Positions 1 to 6,349 of a stretch of 64,000 nt of DNA are shown here, in pieces. Each line of letters starts with the position of its first letter. The stretch's first letter is position 1. The DNA comes from Roseofilum capinflatum BLCC-M114 (GTDB taxonomy: Bacteria > Cyanobacteriota > Cyanobacteriia > Cyanobacteriales > Desertifilaceae): the NCBI RefSeq assembly GCF_030068505.1, contig NZ_JAQOSO010000109.1, positions 1 through 64,000 on the forward strand. The letters run 5' to 3'. Both the position numbers and the translations under genes were made by a program. The notes under the pieces are model-generated. The model was not told the DNA's origin. It made no database searches and saw only the letters and a program-made list of their open reading frames with translations.

Positions 1-60
1 CGGTTTTGAAGTAGAGGTGGGGTAGGTGACTACCTCATCGACTATAACGAATGGAGCGAA

Positions 61-124
61 GCGGAATGAAGCAATCTCCCCTATCCCGGTAAACTCGGCG
101 ATTGCTTCCCTGCGGTCGCAATGA
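61..124. repeat. Dispersed palindromic repeat
   Basis: The arms GAAGCAATC (68-76) and GATTGCTTC (100-108) form a perfect 9-bp stem. The flanks (GCGGAATGA and TGCGGTCGCAATGAC) look like the intergenic palindromes common in cyanobacterial genomes. The first 60 bases hold no recognisable coding frame. No function is inferred. Confidence 0.55.
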
Positions 125-269
125 CAACGGTTTAAACGGACATGATATTACGACGGCGTTTAGATCCGAATAAAGCAATACCCGCTAATCCAAAATTGAG
201 TCAAAGTGAGTCATTCTGCATAAAAATATAGATTATGATGATCTTGATATCTCACAAGAGAACATAAAC

Positions 270-986
270 ATGATGAAACGACCTTCAGTGGTCTCATTTT
301 TGACCTTTATTCCAGCCTTAACCCTGATGAGTCTGGTAAGTCAACCGGTTAATTCCGCCTATGCTGCTAGTCTTGGTGCTGAACTGATTCAAAATGGTAA
401 TGCAGAAACCGGAGATACCAGTGGATGGCTCACCACAGGAATTGAGATAATACCCGCTCAAAATTTTGGTTTCTTGGGATTGTCAGAAAGTACAGACCTT
501 GGCAATTTCTCGTTTACTGGAGGGCTAGGGCCTGCTCACTCTCAATCTTTAACTCAATCGATTGATGTTAGTAATCTTGCTGAAAAGATTGATAGCAGCC
601 AGATATTTTCTACTTTCAGTCTTTTTATCCAATCCCGATTAGTTGCGCCCTTATCTGACTTGGGTACAGCAACCTTATCGTTTTTAGATGAGAGTGATAA
701 TCTTCTCATGTCTGAGGAATTTCTAGATATTCCTGTAAACAATGTATTTGATTGGAATTACTTTGGCGACGAAAGGATACTACCGGTGGGCACTCGCCAA
801 ATTCAAGTCGTTCTTGATGCCAGTCGTAACGGAGGCGGTTCTTCCGATAGTGCATTCGATCAAGTTTCGCTGACTCTAAACACTGTTCCTGATGCAAAAT
901 CTGTACCTGAACCTTCTTCTATACTTGGTTTACTGGCTTTGGGTAGTGTCTGCGCGACTTACCGGTTACTCAAGCATCGAAACTAA
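270..986 (+). CDS. PEP-CTERM sorting domain protein
   Basis: Exported protein of 238 residues. The N-terminus has two basic residues and a hydrophobic stretch ending near SAYAAS, a Sec signal peptide. The C-terminus carries VPEP, a short hydrophobic helix and a basic tail (YRLLKHRN), the tripartite PEP-CTERM signal that exosortase recognises. The middle looks like a beta-rich secreted domain with an NGNAETGDTSGW stretch typical of carbohydrate-binding-like PEP-CTERM proteins. The role is unknown but is probably in the envelope or exopolymer. A second start codon follows directly at 273. No exosortase gene is in this window, so its sorting partner must lie elsewhere. Confidence 0.88.
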   Translation: MMKRPSVVSFLTFIPALTLMSLVSQPVNSAYAASLGAELIQNGNAETGDTSGWLTTGIEIIPAQNFGFLGLSESTDLGNFSFTGGLGPAHSQSLTQSIDVSNLAEKIDSSQIFSTFSLFIQSRLVAPLSDLGTATLSFLDESDNLLMSEEFLDIPVNNVFDWNYFGDERILPVGTRQIQVVLDASRNGGGSSDSAFDQVSLTLNTVPDAKSVPEPSSILGLLALGSVCATYRLLKHRN

Positions 987-1023
987 TATCAATGCAGGGA
1001 TGTTAGTCCTGTAGATTACCAAA

Positions 1024-1063
1024 TGGCGATCGCCTCTTTCTGAGCTGTGGGGGAGCGATCGCT
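1024..1063. repeat. 40-bp HIP1-bounded repeat, left copy flanking fic
   Basis: This 40-base segment starts TGGCGATCGCC and ends GGAGCGATCGCT. It is identical to 2370-2409, and the two copies bracket the fic gene and its promoter. Each end carries a HIP1-type octamer, so the unit is roughly palindromic. Confidence 0.85.
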
Positions 1064-1134
1064 AGTGTCACAATTTATCTTAATACACTACATATAGCGT
1101 GTTACTTGGGATAAAACGTCCTGAAACTCCCCTT

Positions 1135-1195
1135 ATTAACGAAAATCGACTCTTTTCGTTAATATAGAAGTGAAATCAATGCAGTATTAACGAAA
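1135..1195. promoter_or_regulatory. Palindromic operator candidate upstream of fic
   Basis: ATTAACGAAAA (1135-1145) and TTTTCGTTAAT (1153-1163) form a perfect 11-bp inverted repeat with a 7-base spacer. A third half-site, ATTAACGAAA, lies at 1186-1195, ten bases before the fic start. The arrangement fits an autoregulatory operator. The Fic protein has a C-terminal winged-helix-like region that could bind it. Binding is inferred, not shown. Confidence 0.6.
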
Positions 1196-1204
1196 CTGAT
1201 AATA

Positions 1205-2350
1205 ATGGTTCACTTAACCAGAGCAGGTCAATATGTACACCAGATAGAAGGATACCAAGCCTTTATACCTAATCCTCTACCACCTCAGCCAGAAATTTTG
1301 ATGGATCAGGAGATGTGGCATCTTTTATCTCAAGCCGATCGCGCTCTGGGTCGTTTAGACGGAGCAACTGATGCTCTCCCGAACCCAGATTTGTTTGTCT
1401 TTATGTATGTCCGTAAAGAAGCCGTTCTCTCCAGTCAAATCGAAGGTACACAAGCATCTTTAATGGATGTTCTAGAATTTGAATCCAAGGCATTAGAACC
1501 ACAGAATCCACAAGATATTGCTGAAGTAGTCAACTACATTGATGCAATTAATTATGGTCTTGAGCGACTCAAAGACCTACCAGTTTCTTTACGATTAATT
1601 CGAGAAATTCATGAAAAATTAATGCGAGGAGTCAGAGGTGCTGAACGCGATCCAGGTGAGTTTCGTCGTAGCCAAAATTGGATTGGTACAGGAGGATGTT
1701 CTTTAAAAGATGCAACTTATGTACCACCACCTCCCCATGAAATGCTCAAAGCTTTAGATAATTTAGAAAAGTTTTTGCATAGCTCTCAACCCATGCCTAC
1801 GCTGATCAAAGTTGGATTAGCTCATGCTCAATTTGAAACGATTCATCCTTTTTTGGATGGTAATGGCAGAACAGGACGGCTTTTAATTACTTTTCTATTG
1901 TGTGAACAAAATATCCTTCAGCGTCCACTACTTTATATTTCTTACTACTTTAAGAAATACCGATCTCAATATTACAATTACCTTCAGGACATTAGAGATC
2001 GTGGAAACTGGGAAAATTGGCTCAAGTTTTTCCTGCGTGGAATTTATGAAGTAGCTCAAGAAGCTGCTGCTACTGCTCGAAAAATAGTTAACTTGAAAGA
2101 AGAACATCGCCAGTTGGTACTCGCGCAAATGGGGCGTAGAGCTGCTAATGCGATCGCATTGCTTGAGAGTCTTTACTTCAAACCTATTTTTACTGTAGAG
2201 AGCGTCATAGAAATTACTAATATAAAATATCAAAATGCTAATGCTTTAATCAAGGAGCTTTGTGGTATTGGAATTCTGCAAGAAATTACTGGAAAAAAAC
2301 GAAATCGAGCCTTTTCCTATGCTCCCTATCTAGATGTTTTTCGAGACTAG
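1205..2350 (+). CDS. Fic family protein
   Basis: A Fic-domain protein of 381 residues; the family transfers AMP or related groups from nucleotides to protein hydroxyls. The catalytic motif HPFLDGNGRTGR is complete at residues 214-225, including the catalytic His and the phosphate-binding Asn/Arg. An N-terminal inhibitory motif, SSQIEG (residues 76-81), fits class II self-inhibited Fic proteins, whose inhibitory helix lies before the Fic core. The last 60 or so residues (ESLYFKPIFTVESVIEITNI onward) look like a winged helix, common in Fic proteins that control their own promoter. No separate small antitoxin gene is present, consistent with intramolecular inhibition. Perfect 40-bp repeats flank the gene, so it may have arrived as a cassette. 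The target is unknown. Confidence 0.92.
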   Translation: MVHLTRAGQYVHQIEGYQAFIPNPLPPQPEILMDQEMWHLLSQADRALGRLDGATDALPNPDLFVFMYVRKEAVLSSQIEGTQASLMDVLEFESKALEPQNPQDIAEVVNYIDAINYGLERLKDLPVSLRLIREIHEKLMRGVRGAERDPGEFRRSQNWIGTGGCSLKDATYVPPPPHEMLKALDNLEKFLHSSQPMPTLIKVGLAHAQFETIHPFLDGNGRTGRLLITFLLCEQNILQRPLLYISYYFKKYRSQYYNYLQDIRDRGNWENWLKFFLRGIYEVAQEAAATARKIVNLKEEHRQLVLAQMGRRAANAIALLESLYFKPIFTVESVIEITNIKYQNANALIKELCGIGILQEITGKKRNRAFSYAPYLDVFRD

Positions 2351-2369
2351 AAGTTATAAGCAGTAACAG

Positions 2370-2409
2370 TGGCGATCGCCTCTTTCTGAGCTGTGGGGGA
2401 GCGATCGCT
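2370..2409. repeat. 40-bp HIP1-bounded repeat, right copy flanking fic
   Basis: Identical to 1024-1063. Its right edge overlaps the stop codon (complement of 2408-2410) of the small gene on the minus strand, so the repeat sits exactly between two accessory modules. Confidence 0.85.
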
Positions 2410-2593
2410 ATGATTCTGCTGTAGAATGAGCAACATTAAGATTCTTGGTTGATTCCAAAGAAACCAACTCCTTACCGCTACTCTCCTGTCTCTTCTGCCA
2501 GTCAGCAAAGATAGCATTAAAATCATAGTTGAACGCTTTAGAATGTTCTTCTCGAATTTTGTACAATTCTTCTAAAACTTCATCTTCCCACAT
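2408..2593 (-). CDS. Small protein paired with a PIN toxin
   Basis: A 61-residue acidic protein with a helical N-terminal half (MWEDEVLEELYKIREEHSKA). It lies five bases downstream of the PIN-domain gene on the same strand, so the two are almost certainly cotranscribed. Small helical proteins beside PIN toxins usually act as the antitoxin, and that is the most likely role. The toxin-first order is less usual for VapBC. No DNA-binding motif is recognised. Its stop codon overlaps the edge of the 40-bp repeat. Confidence 0.7.
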   Translation of the reverse strand: MWEDEVLEELYKIREEHSKAFNYDFNAIFADWQKRQESSGKELVSLESTKNLNVAHSTAES

Positions 2594-2598
2594 AAATT

Positions 2599-3072
2599 CT
2601 ACTCTGCCATTAACTCATAGGGTGTACAAACTACAGGTAGCTGATATCCAAAATCGCTACAAATTTCCGCCAGTTTTCTCTGAATCTGGGCATTTGCAAT
2701 GTGTTTACAATTCCAGGTTAGCATATAATCCAATTGGTGAACCGTAGCCACTGCAATATGTATGGCATCATCAGATGCTTTAGCTGGTAAATTACTTCTC
2801 GTTAAAAATTGTATTCCTAATTCCCGTGCTGTTTCGGTAATGTTGAGTAATGGAATATCCTGTATAATTTCTAGTCTCCTTTTTACCATTTCACTATCCC
2901 CTTGACTCGCTTCATCCCAAACCACCTGCGAAATATAAAGGTTAAACTTCTCTCGACGTTCCTCCCACCACCTTCGGGTAATTTCCATATTTGCCATAAC
3001 AATCAGATTATTGCTGGGTCTGACGGTTAGATAACCCACACAACTGGTTTCAATATATACAGTTTTAGCCAT
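2599..3072 (-). CDS. PIN domain protein, VapC-like toxin
   Basis: 157-residue PIN-domain protein, presumed Mg-dependent RNase. The N-terminal VYIETSCVGYL is the first acidic strand of the PIN fold, with Glu in place of the usual Asp, as in the subgroup starting 'YIETT'. The later motif SDDAIHIAVATVHQLDYMLTWN carries the central acidic residue and the strand leading to the last metal-binding site. The length is normal for the group. It is followed closely by a 61-aa gene that probably encodes its antitoxin. The cellular RNA target cannot be read from sequence. Confidence 0.85.
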   Translation of the reverse strand: MAKTVYIETSCVGYLTVRPSNNLIVMANMEITRRWWEERREKFNLYISQVVWDEASQGDSEMVKRRLEIIQDIPLLNITETARELGIQFLTRSNLPAKASDDAIHIAVATVHQLDYMLTWNCKHIANAQIQRKLAEICSDFGYQLPVVCTPYELMAE

Positions 3073-3153
3073 ATCAATCTAAATGTATTAGTCAAACTAT
3101 AGCATTGTATGATGTGGACAAGGAGCGATCGCCACTCTCAGACCTGCAAGGGA

Positions 3154-3195
3154 GCGATCGCCTATACTAGAAGCAGCGAATGACGTGCGATCGCC
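3154..3195. repeat. 42-bp boundary repeat, copy 1
   Basis: A 42-base unit starting and ending with HIP1 octamers around TATACTAGAAGCAGCGAA. It is identical to 4738-4779 and closely matches 3883-3919. This copy lies directly downstream of the VapC stop at 3196. Confidence 0.85.
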
Positions 3196-3579
3196 TTAAA
3201 TTGTATTGATTGGGTAAGGATAAAGTGTTGCATCGATGGTCAAAAGAGTTAAATTGTGGTGTAGAGCTTGACAAATTAGCATCCGATCAAAAGGATCGCG
3301 ATGTAGAGGAGGTAAGTTAACCAGTTGAACAACACTCGCTTGATCCAGATCGAGGTTAATGATTTGATGCCGATCACGTTGTTTGGGAAGATAGATAGCA
3401 GGATTTTCTGGAAAGGGTAGCTTTCCCAACTGGTACTTGACAATTGCCTCCCAAATAGACACGACACTTAAGTAAATCTGATTATCGAGATTGCGAATAA
3501 TTTCTAGGTGCTGTATGGATAATCGGCGATCGCCACTAATAAACCACAAGAAAATATGAGTATCGAGTAGAACTCTCAT
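3196..3579 (-). CDS. VapC-like PIN toxin
   Basis: 127-residue PIN ribonuclease of the type II toxin-antitoxin class. Visible signatures are MRVLLDTHIFLWFISGD at the N-terminus (first catalytic Asp), a central Glu in SVVSIWEAIVK, and PPLHRDPFDRMLICQA carrying the third acidic site. This form is typically paired with Phd/YefM antitoxins, and the upstream gene is one. The start overlaps the antitoxin stop by four bases (ATGA), so translation is coupled. The product probably cleaves a specific RNA when the antitoxin is lost. Confidence 0.92.
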   Translation of the reverse strand: MRVLLDTHIFLWFISGDRRLSIQHLEIIRNLDNQIYLSVVSIWEAIVKYQLGKLPFPENPAIYLPKQRDRHQIINLDLDQASVVQLVNLPPLHRDPFDRMLICQALHHNLTLLTIDATLYPYPINTI

Positions 3580-3815
3580 TTTCCCTCAAAAGCACTTAGG
3601 ATATCTTCAGGTAAGGGTGCATCAAAGTCATCGGGTACAACAAACTCTCCAGCACATAAACCAAAGGGTCGTAACTCTCCCTTTTGCGGTTTAATCGGTT
3701 TAAGCTCGGCAATAGGTCGATCGCCACGAACAATAACTAATGCTTCACCAGCTTCCACTTGGTGTAAGTATTTTAAAGGATCTTGCTGGATTTGCTCGAC
3801 AGTGACACTGACCAT
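3576..3815 (-). CDS. Phd/YefM-family antitoxin
   Basis: A 79-residue antitoxin. The N-terminal MVSVTVEQIQQDPLKYLHQ and the segment GEALVIVRGDRPIAELKPI match the Phd fold that dimerises and binds DNA, leaving the C-terminal part to mask the toxin. It is the first gene of a two-gene operon with the VapC-like toxin. Its promoter and first codons lie inside a 168-bp segment (3752-3919) duplicated at 4607-4774. The palindrome TGGGTAACCCA (3835-3845), 20 bases before the start, is a candidate operator. Confidence 0.9.
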   Translation of the reverse strand: MVSVTVEQIQQDPLKYLHQVEAGEALVIVRGDRPIAELKPIKPQKGELRPFGLCAGEFVVPDDFDAPLPEDILSAFEGK

Positions 3816-3919
3816 AATCTCGGTAGTCTAAGTGTGGGTAACCCAATTCTAGCATCATCTGTGGGCATCATCAGCAAGCCAGGCGATCGCCTATACTAGA
3901 AGCAGCGAATAACGTGCGA
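3752..3919. repeat. 168-bp direct repeat, copy A
   Basis: Compared base by base with 4607-4774 (offset 855), it has two mismatches (3761 and 3911). It spans the first 22 or so codons of the phd antitoxin gene, its promoter, and the boundary repeat 3883-3919. The duplication places the phd promoter in front of the neighbouring toxin-antitoxin pair. Confidence 0.93.
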
Positions 3920-3926
3920 GAGTCCA

Positions 3927-4337
3927 CTAACGCACGAGCTGAACGTCAACATTGAGATTTAGATGACTCCATTGGCGATCGCTCGTCAGAACGGGTTGAT
4001 GAAGAGAAATACCCAGTGCCAGACAAGCGCGGTCTCCTAATGATAAACCCAGTGACTTCGTAACGGGACGCAGCATACCCGCTTGTAACGCTTGTTCTTC
4101 ACTAAACGGAATCACTTCAAGCCTTAAATTCGACAAAATTTTGGTAATTACATCTTCAGGAATATTCAATTCTGCTAACTTAGCAATTACTTCAGATAAA
4201 TTCACGCTACTAATGGCTGCCTTACCGATAAATCGCGTAACTTCTTCACTACCCTTTTCTTGATTGAGCAACGCTAAAATAGCCGAAGCATCAACCACCA
4301 CTTCACTCAACGCTCTTCTCCTGTTTCCGTTCAGCAA
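3927..4337 (-). CDS. PIN domain toxin
   Basis: Up to 136 residues. The PIN fold shows in VVVDASAILALLNQEKG (first Asp), SLGDRACLALG (central Asp) and LTSDRQW (last acidic strand). The longest frame begins within the upstream antitoxin gene. A GTG that directly follows the antitoxin stop (VVVDASA) or the TTG just before it (LSEVVVDASA) is a more likely start, giving a tightly coupled pair. It acts as the toxin partner of the gene ending at 4303. A second, broken copy of its 3' end lies at 5251-5343. Confidence 0.85.
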   Translation of the reverse strand: MLNGNRRRALSEVVVDASAILALLNQEKGSEEVTRFIGKAAISSVNLSEVIAKLAELNIPEDVITKILSNLRLEVIPFSEEQALQAGMLRPVTKSLGLSLGDRACLALGISLHQPVLTSDRQWSHLNLNVDVQLVR

Positions 4338-4605
4338 TCAACTCTTCAGAAAGAGTTCGACCTTCAGGAACATACTGTCTAAACAGAGCTTGAGCTTTTT
4401 CTACAGAAGTCAGCATCTTAAAGATTTCATCGCGACTGACGACTTCACTGTTCTCTCCTTCCTTAATGGCCTTTTCCATGGCAATATCTTCTAGCGCTTC
4501 TACCAGCAGTTCAGAAAACATCTCTCTTTCTTCTTGGATTAATTCCCGAATGGTAGCTTTCAGGAGTTGCTTGAATTCCGGTTTGTCTAAGGTAAGTTCA
4601 GTCAT
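4303..4605 (-). CDS. Antitoxin partner of the PIN toxin
   Basis: A 100-residue acidic helical protein starting MTELTLDKPEFKQLLKA. A longer frame reaches 4713, but its extra 36 residues read through a segment duplicated from the phd promoter and do not look like protein, so the start at 4605 is chosen. The ATG lies eight bases after the stop of an 18-codon phd fragment created by the duplication, so the two may be translationally coupled. Position and charge support antitoxin function. The exact family was not recognised. Confidence 0.75.
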   Translation of the reverse strand: MTELTLDKPEFKQLLKATIRELIQEEREMFSELLVEALEDIAMEKAIKEGENSEVVSRDEIFKMLTSVEKAQALFRQYVPEGRTLSEELIAERKQEKSVE

Positions 4606-4606
4606 T

Positions 4607-4774
4607 CTTCCACTTAGTGTAAGTATTTTAAAGGATCTTGCTGGATTTGCTCGACAGTGACACTGACCATAATCTCGGTAGTCTAAGTGTGGGTAACCCA
4701 ATTCTAGCATCATCTGTGGGCATCATCAGCAAGCCAGGCGATCGCCTATACTAGAAGCAGCGAATGACGTGCGA
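4607..4774. repeat. 168-bp direct repeat, copy B
   Basis: Near-identical to 3752-3919. It carries the phd promoter and the first codons of phd. A single change at 4616 turns codon 19 from CAA to TAA on the coding strand. It now forms the promoter and leader region of the antitoxin gene 4303-4605. Confidence 0.93.
4614..4670 (-). pseudogene. Truncated phd copy, 18-codon leader ORF
   Basis: It begins with the same ATG and codons as the phd antitoxin (MVSVTVEQIQQDPLKYLH) and stops at a TAA produced by one base change. Eight bases later the next antitoxin starts. It is a fragment by origin but may work as a translated leader that couples to the downstream gene. Confidence 0.75.
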
Positions 4775-4779
4775 TCGCC
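4738..4779. repeat. 42-bp boundary repeat, copy 3
   Basis: Identical over 42 bases to 3154-3195. It lies between the promoter of the 4303-4605 antitoxin and the divergent DUF433 gene. Confidence 0.85.
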
Positions 4780-4786
4780 CAATACC

Positions 4787-5140
4787 ATGCAACTAGAAGA
4801 CTTTTTTAACATCCTTACCCCCAACGATATCCGCATTAAAGGCTCCCGTATCGGAATTGAAAGCGTACTCTACGAATATATCTATCGTCATCGGACAGCA
4901 GAGCAAATTGCTAAAACCTATCCCACTTTAACCCTTGACCAAGTTTATGCCACGATCTTGTACTATTTGTGCGATCGCGAAAAGATTAGCCAATATATGT
5001 CAGATTGGCTCGATTATTGTGCAAAATCAGAACGGGAACAAGACGAAAATCCCCCAGACTTTATCCTCAAGCTTCGCCAATTGAGAGAAGAACAAAAACG
5101 CCAACTCAAGAGAAACCATGACTATTCAGTATCTCCTTGA
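4787..5140 (+). CDS. DUF433 family antitoxin-like protein
   Basis: 117 residues from the chosen ATG (MQLEDFFNILTPNDIRIKGS). An alternative upstream start falls inside the boundary repeat and is less likely. The N-terminal part has the DUF433 pattern: a 'DIRIKGSRIGIE' strand, a helix, then TAEQIAKTYPTLTLDQVYATILYYLCDRE, a predicted DNA-binding helical segment. Members usually pair with a DUF5615 PIN-like toxin whose gene overlaps the 3' end. Here that partner is reduced to a 35-codon remnant, so the antitoxin appears to be an orphan. Confidence 0.85.
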   Translation: MQLEDFFNILTPNDIRIKGSRIGIESVLYEYIYRHRTAEQIAKTYPTLTLDQVYATILYYLCDREKISQYMSDWLDYCAKSEREQDENPPDFILKLRQLREEQKRQLKRNHDYSVSP

Positions 5141-5225
5141 TGAAACTTTAGATGATCTGGTTCTAATCGCTCTAGCTGGAGATCCTGCCGATTATGAAAA
5201 CCGTATTGTTCATGTTCCACTGTAG
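5118..5225 (+). pseudogene. DUF5615 PIN-like toxin remnant
   Basis: This 35-codon frame overlaps the DUF433 gene by 23 bases. It starts MTIQYLLDETLD, which resembles the N-terminus of DUF5615 toxins, and ends in DPADYENRIVHVPL, which resembles their C-terminus. About two thirds of the usual length is missing between them, without a frameshift. The pattern fits an internal in-frame deletion that removed the catalytic core. The family assignment rests on recognition of the ends only. Confidence 0.6.
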
Positions 5226-5250
5226 CTGGGGGAGCGATCGCCCCAAAGGT

Positions 5251-5343
5251 TCATGATCGCACAAGCCGAACTTCAACATTGAGATTTAGATGACTCCATT
5301 GGCGATCGCTCGTCAGAATAGGTTGATGAAGATAAATACCCAA
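5251..5343 (-). pseudogene. 3' remnant of a PIN toxin gene
   Basis: The sequence is nearly identical to the 3' end of the PIN gene at 3927-4337, with a few substitutions. In the original frame it reads GIYLHQPILTSDRQW and on to a stop at 5251-5253. No upstream part of the toxin remains. The left part overlaps nothing else. The right part (5313-5343) is read in another frame as the C-terminal codons of the glycosyltransferase. Confidence 0.85.
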
Positions 5344-6197
5344 CTTGATCTCAAAAATTGCTGTAATCCTTGCCAACGTCCTTGGTATTGATCGCCATTT
5401 TGCTTCATCCAATCAGCGATCAGTTTTAGGCTCAGGTATCCTAAATTTAAGAGTAAGGCTAAAGCGGTTCCATGTTGCTGTAAGAAGTAGAGTTTGCTAT
5501 AGGTGGCGTGATGGAGTTTGGCTTTGATATTTTTTTGGCTCGTAGCAGAGACTTGATGAGTGACTAAAATGGCTTGAGTGACGGCGATCGCGTATCCTTG
5601 CTGAAAATAGCGCTCGCATAGATCATTATCTTCATAGTAGAGGAAGTAATGGCGATCGAATTGGGGACAAGAGGGAAATCGAGCTAAATTGAGAATTAGG
5701 CTACATCCAGATACCCAGCGCGAGGGGAAGATTTTAGAAGTCGGGTGTTCTGAGGGGGAAATAGGGTGTTGATGGGGGAGCGAGCCAAGCCATCGATTAA
5801 ATTGTCCTTGGGTGAACCAGGGGTTGCCGTGGCTGTCTTGAATTTGAGTGCCTAAAATGGCTAGGTTCGGATGCTCTTGAAAGCAGGTTTGAATGTAGTC
5901 AATGGCAGCATCGGCTAGGGTGGTATCAGGATTAATTAACCACACTAAGCTCTGGCGATCGCGTTCATAGATCCAATTTAAGCCTAAATTACAACCGCCC
6001 CCAAAGCCCAGGTTTTCCGGAGCAGTGAGCAGGGTTAAGTTGGGGTAGGTTTGGCTGAGGGGGTGCAGGGTGCGATCGCCAGGAGAGTTGTTGACGATGA
6101 TCATTTTCAGGTTAGCGCGATCGGCTTCTGGAATAGACTGGAGTAGCGCCAGAATTAAGTCGCTGGAGTAATAGTTAACGATCAGTAGATAGAGCAT
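5313..6197 (-). CDS. Family 2 glycosyltransferase, altered C-terminus
   Basis: About 294 residues from ATG 6197 (MLYLLIVNYYSS); a TTG-initiated frame adds eight residues upstream. The GT-A fold shows in the N-terminal IVNYYSSD, IIVNNSPGD, NLGFGGGCNLGL and the metal/nucleotide-binding INPDTT. The architecture is that of rhamnosyl- or related sugar transferases that build surface polysaccharide in the cytoplasm. It lies downstream of panB but is separated from it by a double hairpin. The last ten or so codons come from the PIN-toxin remnant read in another frame, so the original end of the protein has been replaced. The loss is probably small since the GT-A core is intact. Confidence 0.85.
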   Translation of the reverse strand: MLYLLIVNYYSSDLILALLQSIPEADRANLKMIIVNNSPGDRTLHPLSQTYPNLTLLTAPENLGFGGGCNLGLNWIYERDRQSLVWLINPDTTLADAAIDYIQTCFQEHPNLAILGTQIQDSHGNPWFTQGQFNRWLGSLPHQHPISPSEHPTSKIFPSRWVSGCSLILNLARFPSCPQFDRHYFLYYEDNDLCERYFQQGYAIAVTQAILVTHQVSATSQKNIKAKLHHATYSKLYFLQQHGTALALLLNLGYLSLKLIADWMKQNGDQYQGRWQGLQQFLRSSWVFIFINLF

Positions 6198-6242
6198 TTT
6201 GATAGATTGGTCAATCAGCAAAATCTTGCCCTCTCCCTATAT

Positions 6243-6293
6243 CCCTCTCCCACTGGGAGAGGGACTTTCCCCCTTCTCCTGCGGGAGAAGGGG
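6243..6293. repeat. Double-hairpin intergenic element
   Basis: CCCTCTCCC (6243-6251) pairs with GGGAGAGGG (6255-6263). CCCCTTCTCC (6270-6279) pairs with GGAGAAGGGG (6284-6293). Both stems are perfect. The element lies between panB and the glycosyltransferase gene on the minus strand and could end or attenuate panB transcription. Similar GGGAGAGGG hairpins are dispersed repeats in many bacteria. Confidence 0.7.
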
Positions 6294-6349
6294 TTAGGGG
6301 ATGAGGGGCCATGGTTGATAACTGATTTAAAAATGCTATACAGGATAGG

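Noticed and set aside
4606-4713. N-terminal extension of the antitoxin 4303-4605
   Set aside because: The extra 36 residues are read from the duplicated phd promoter in another frame and have no protein character.
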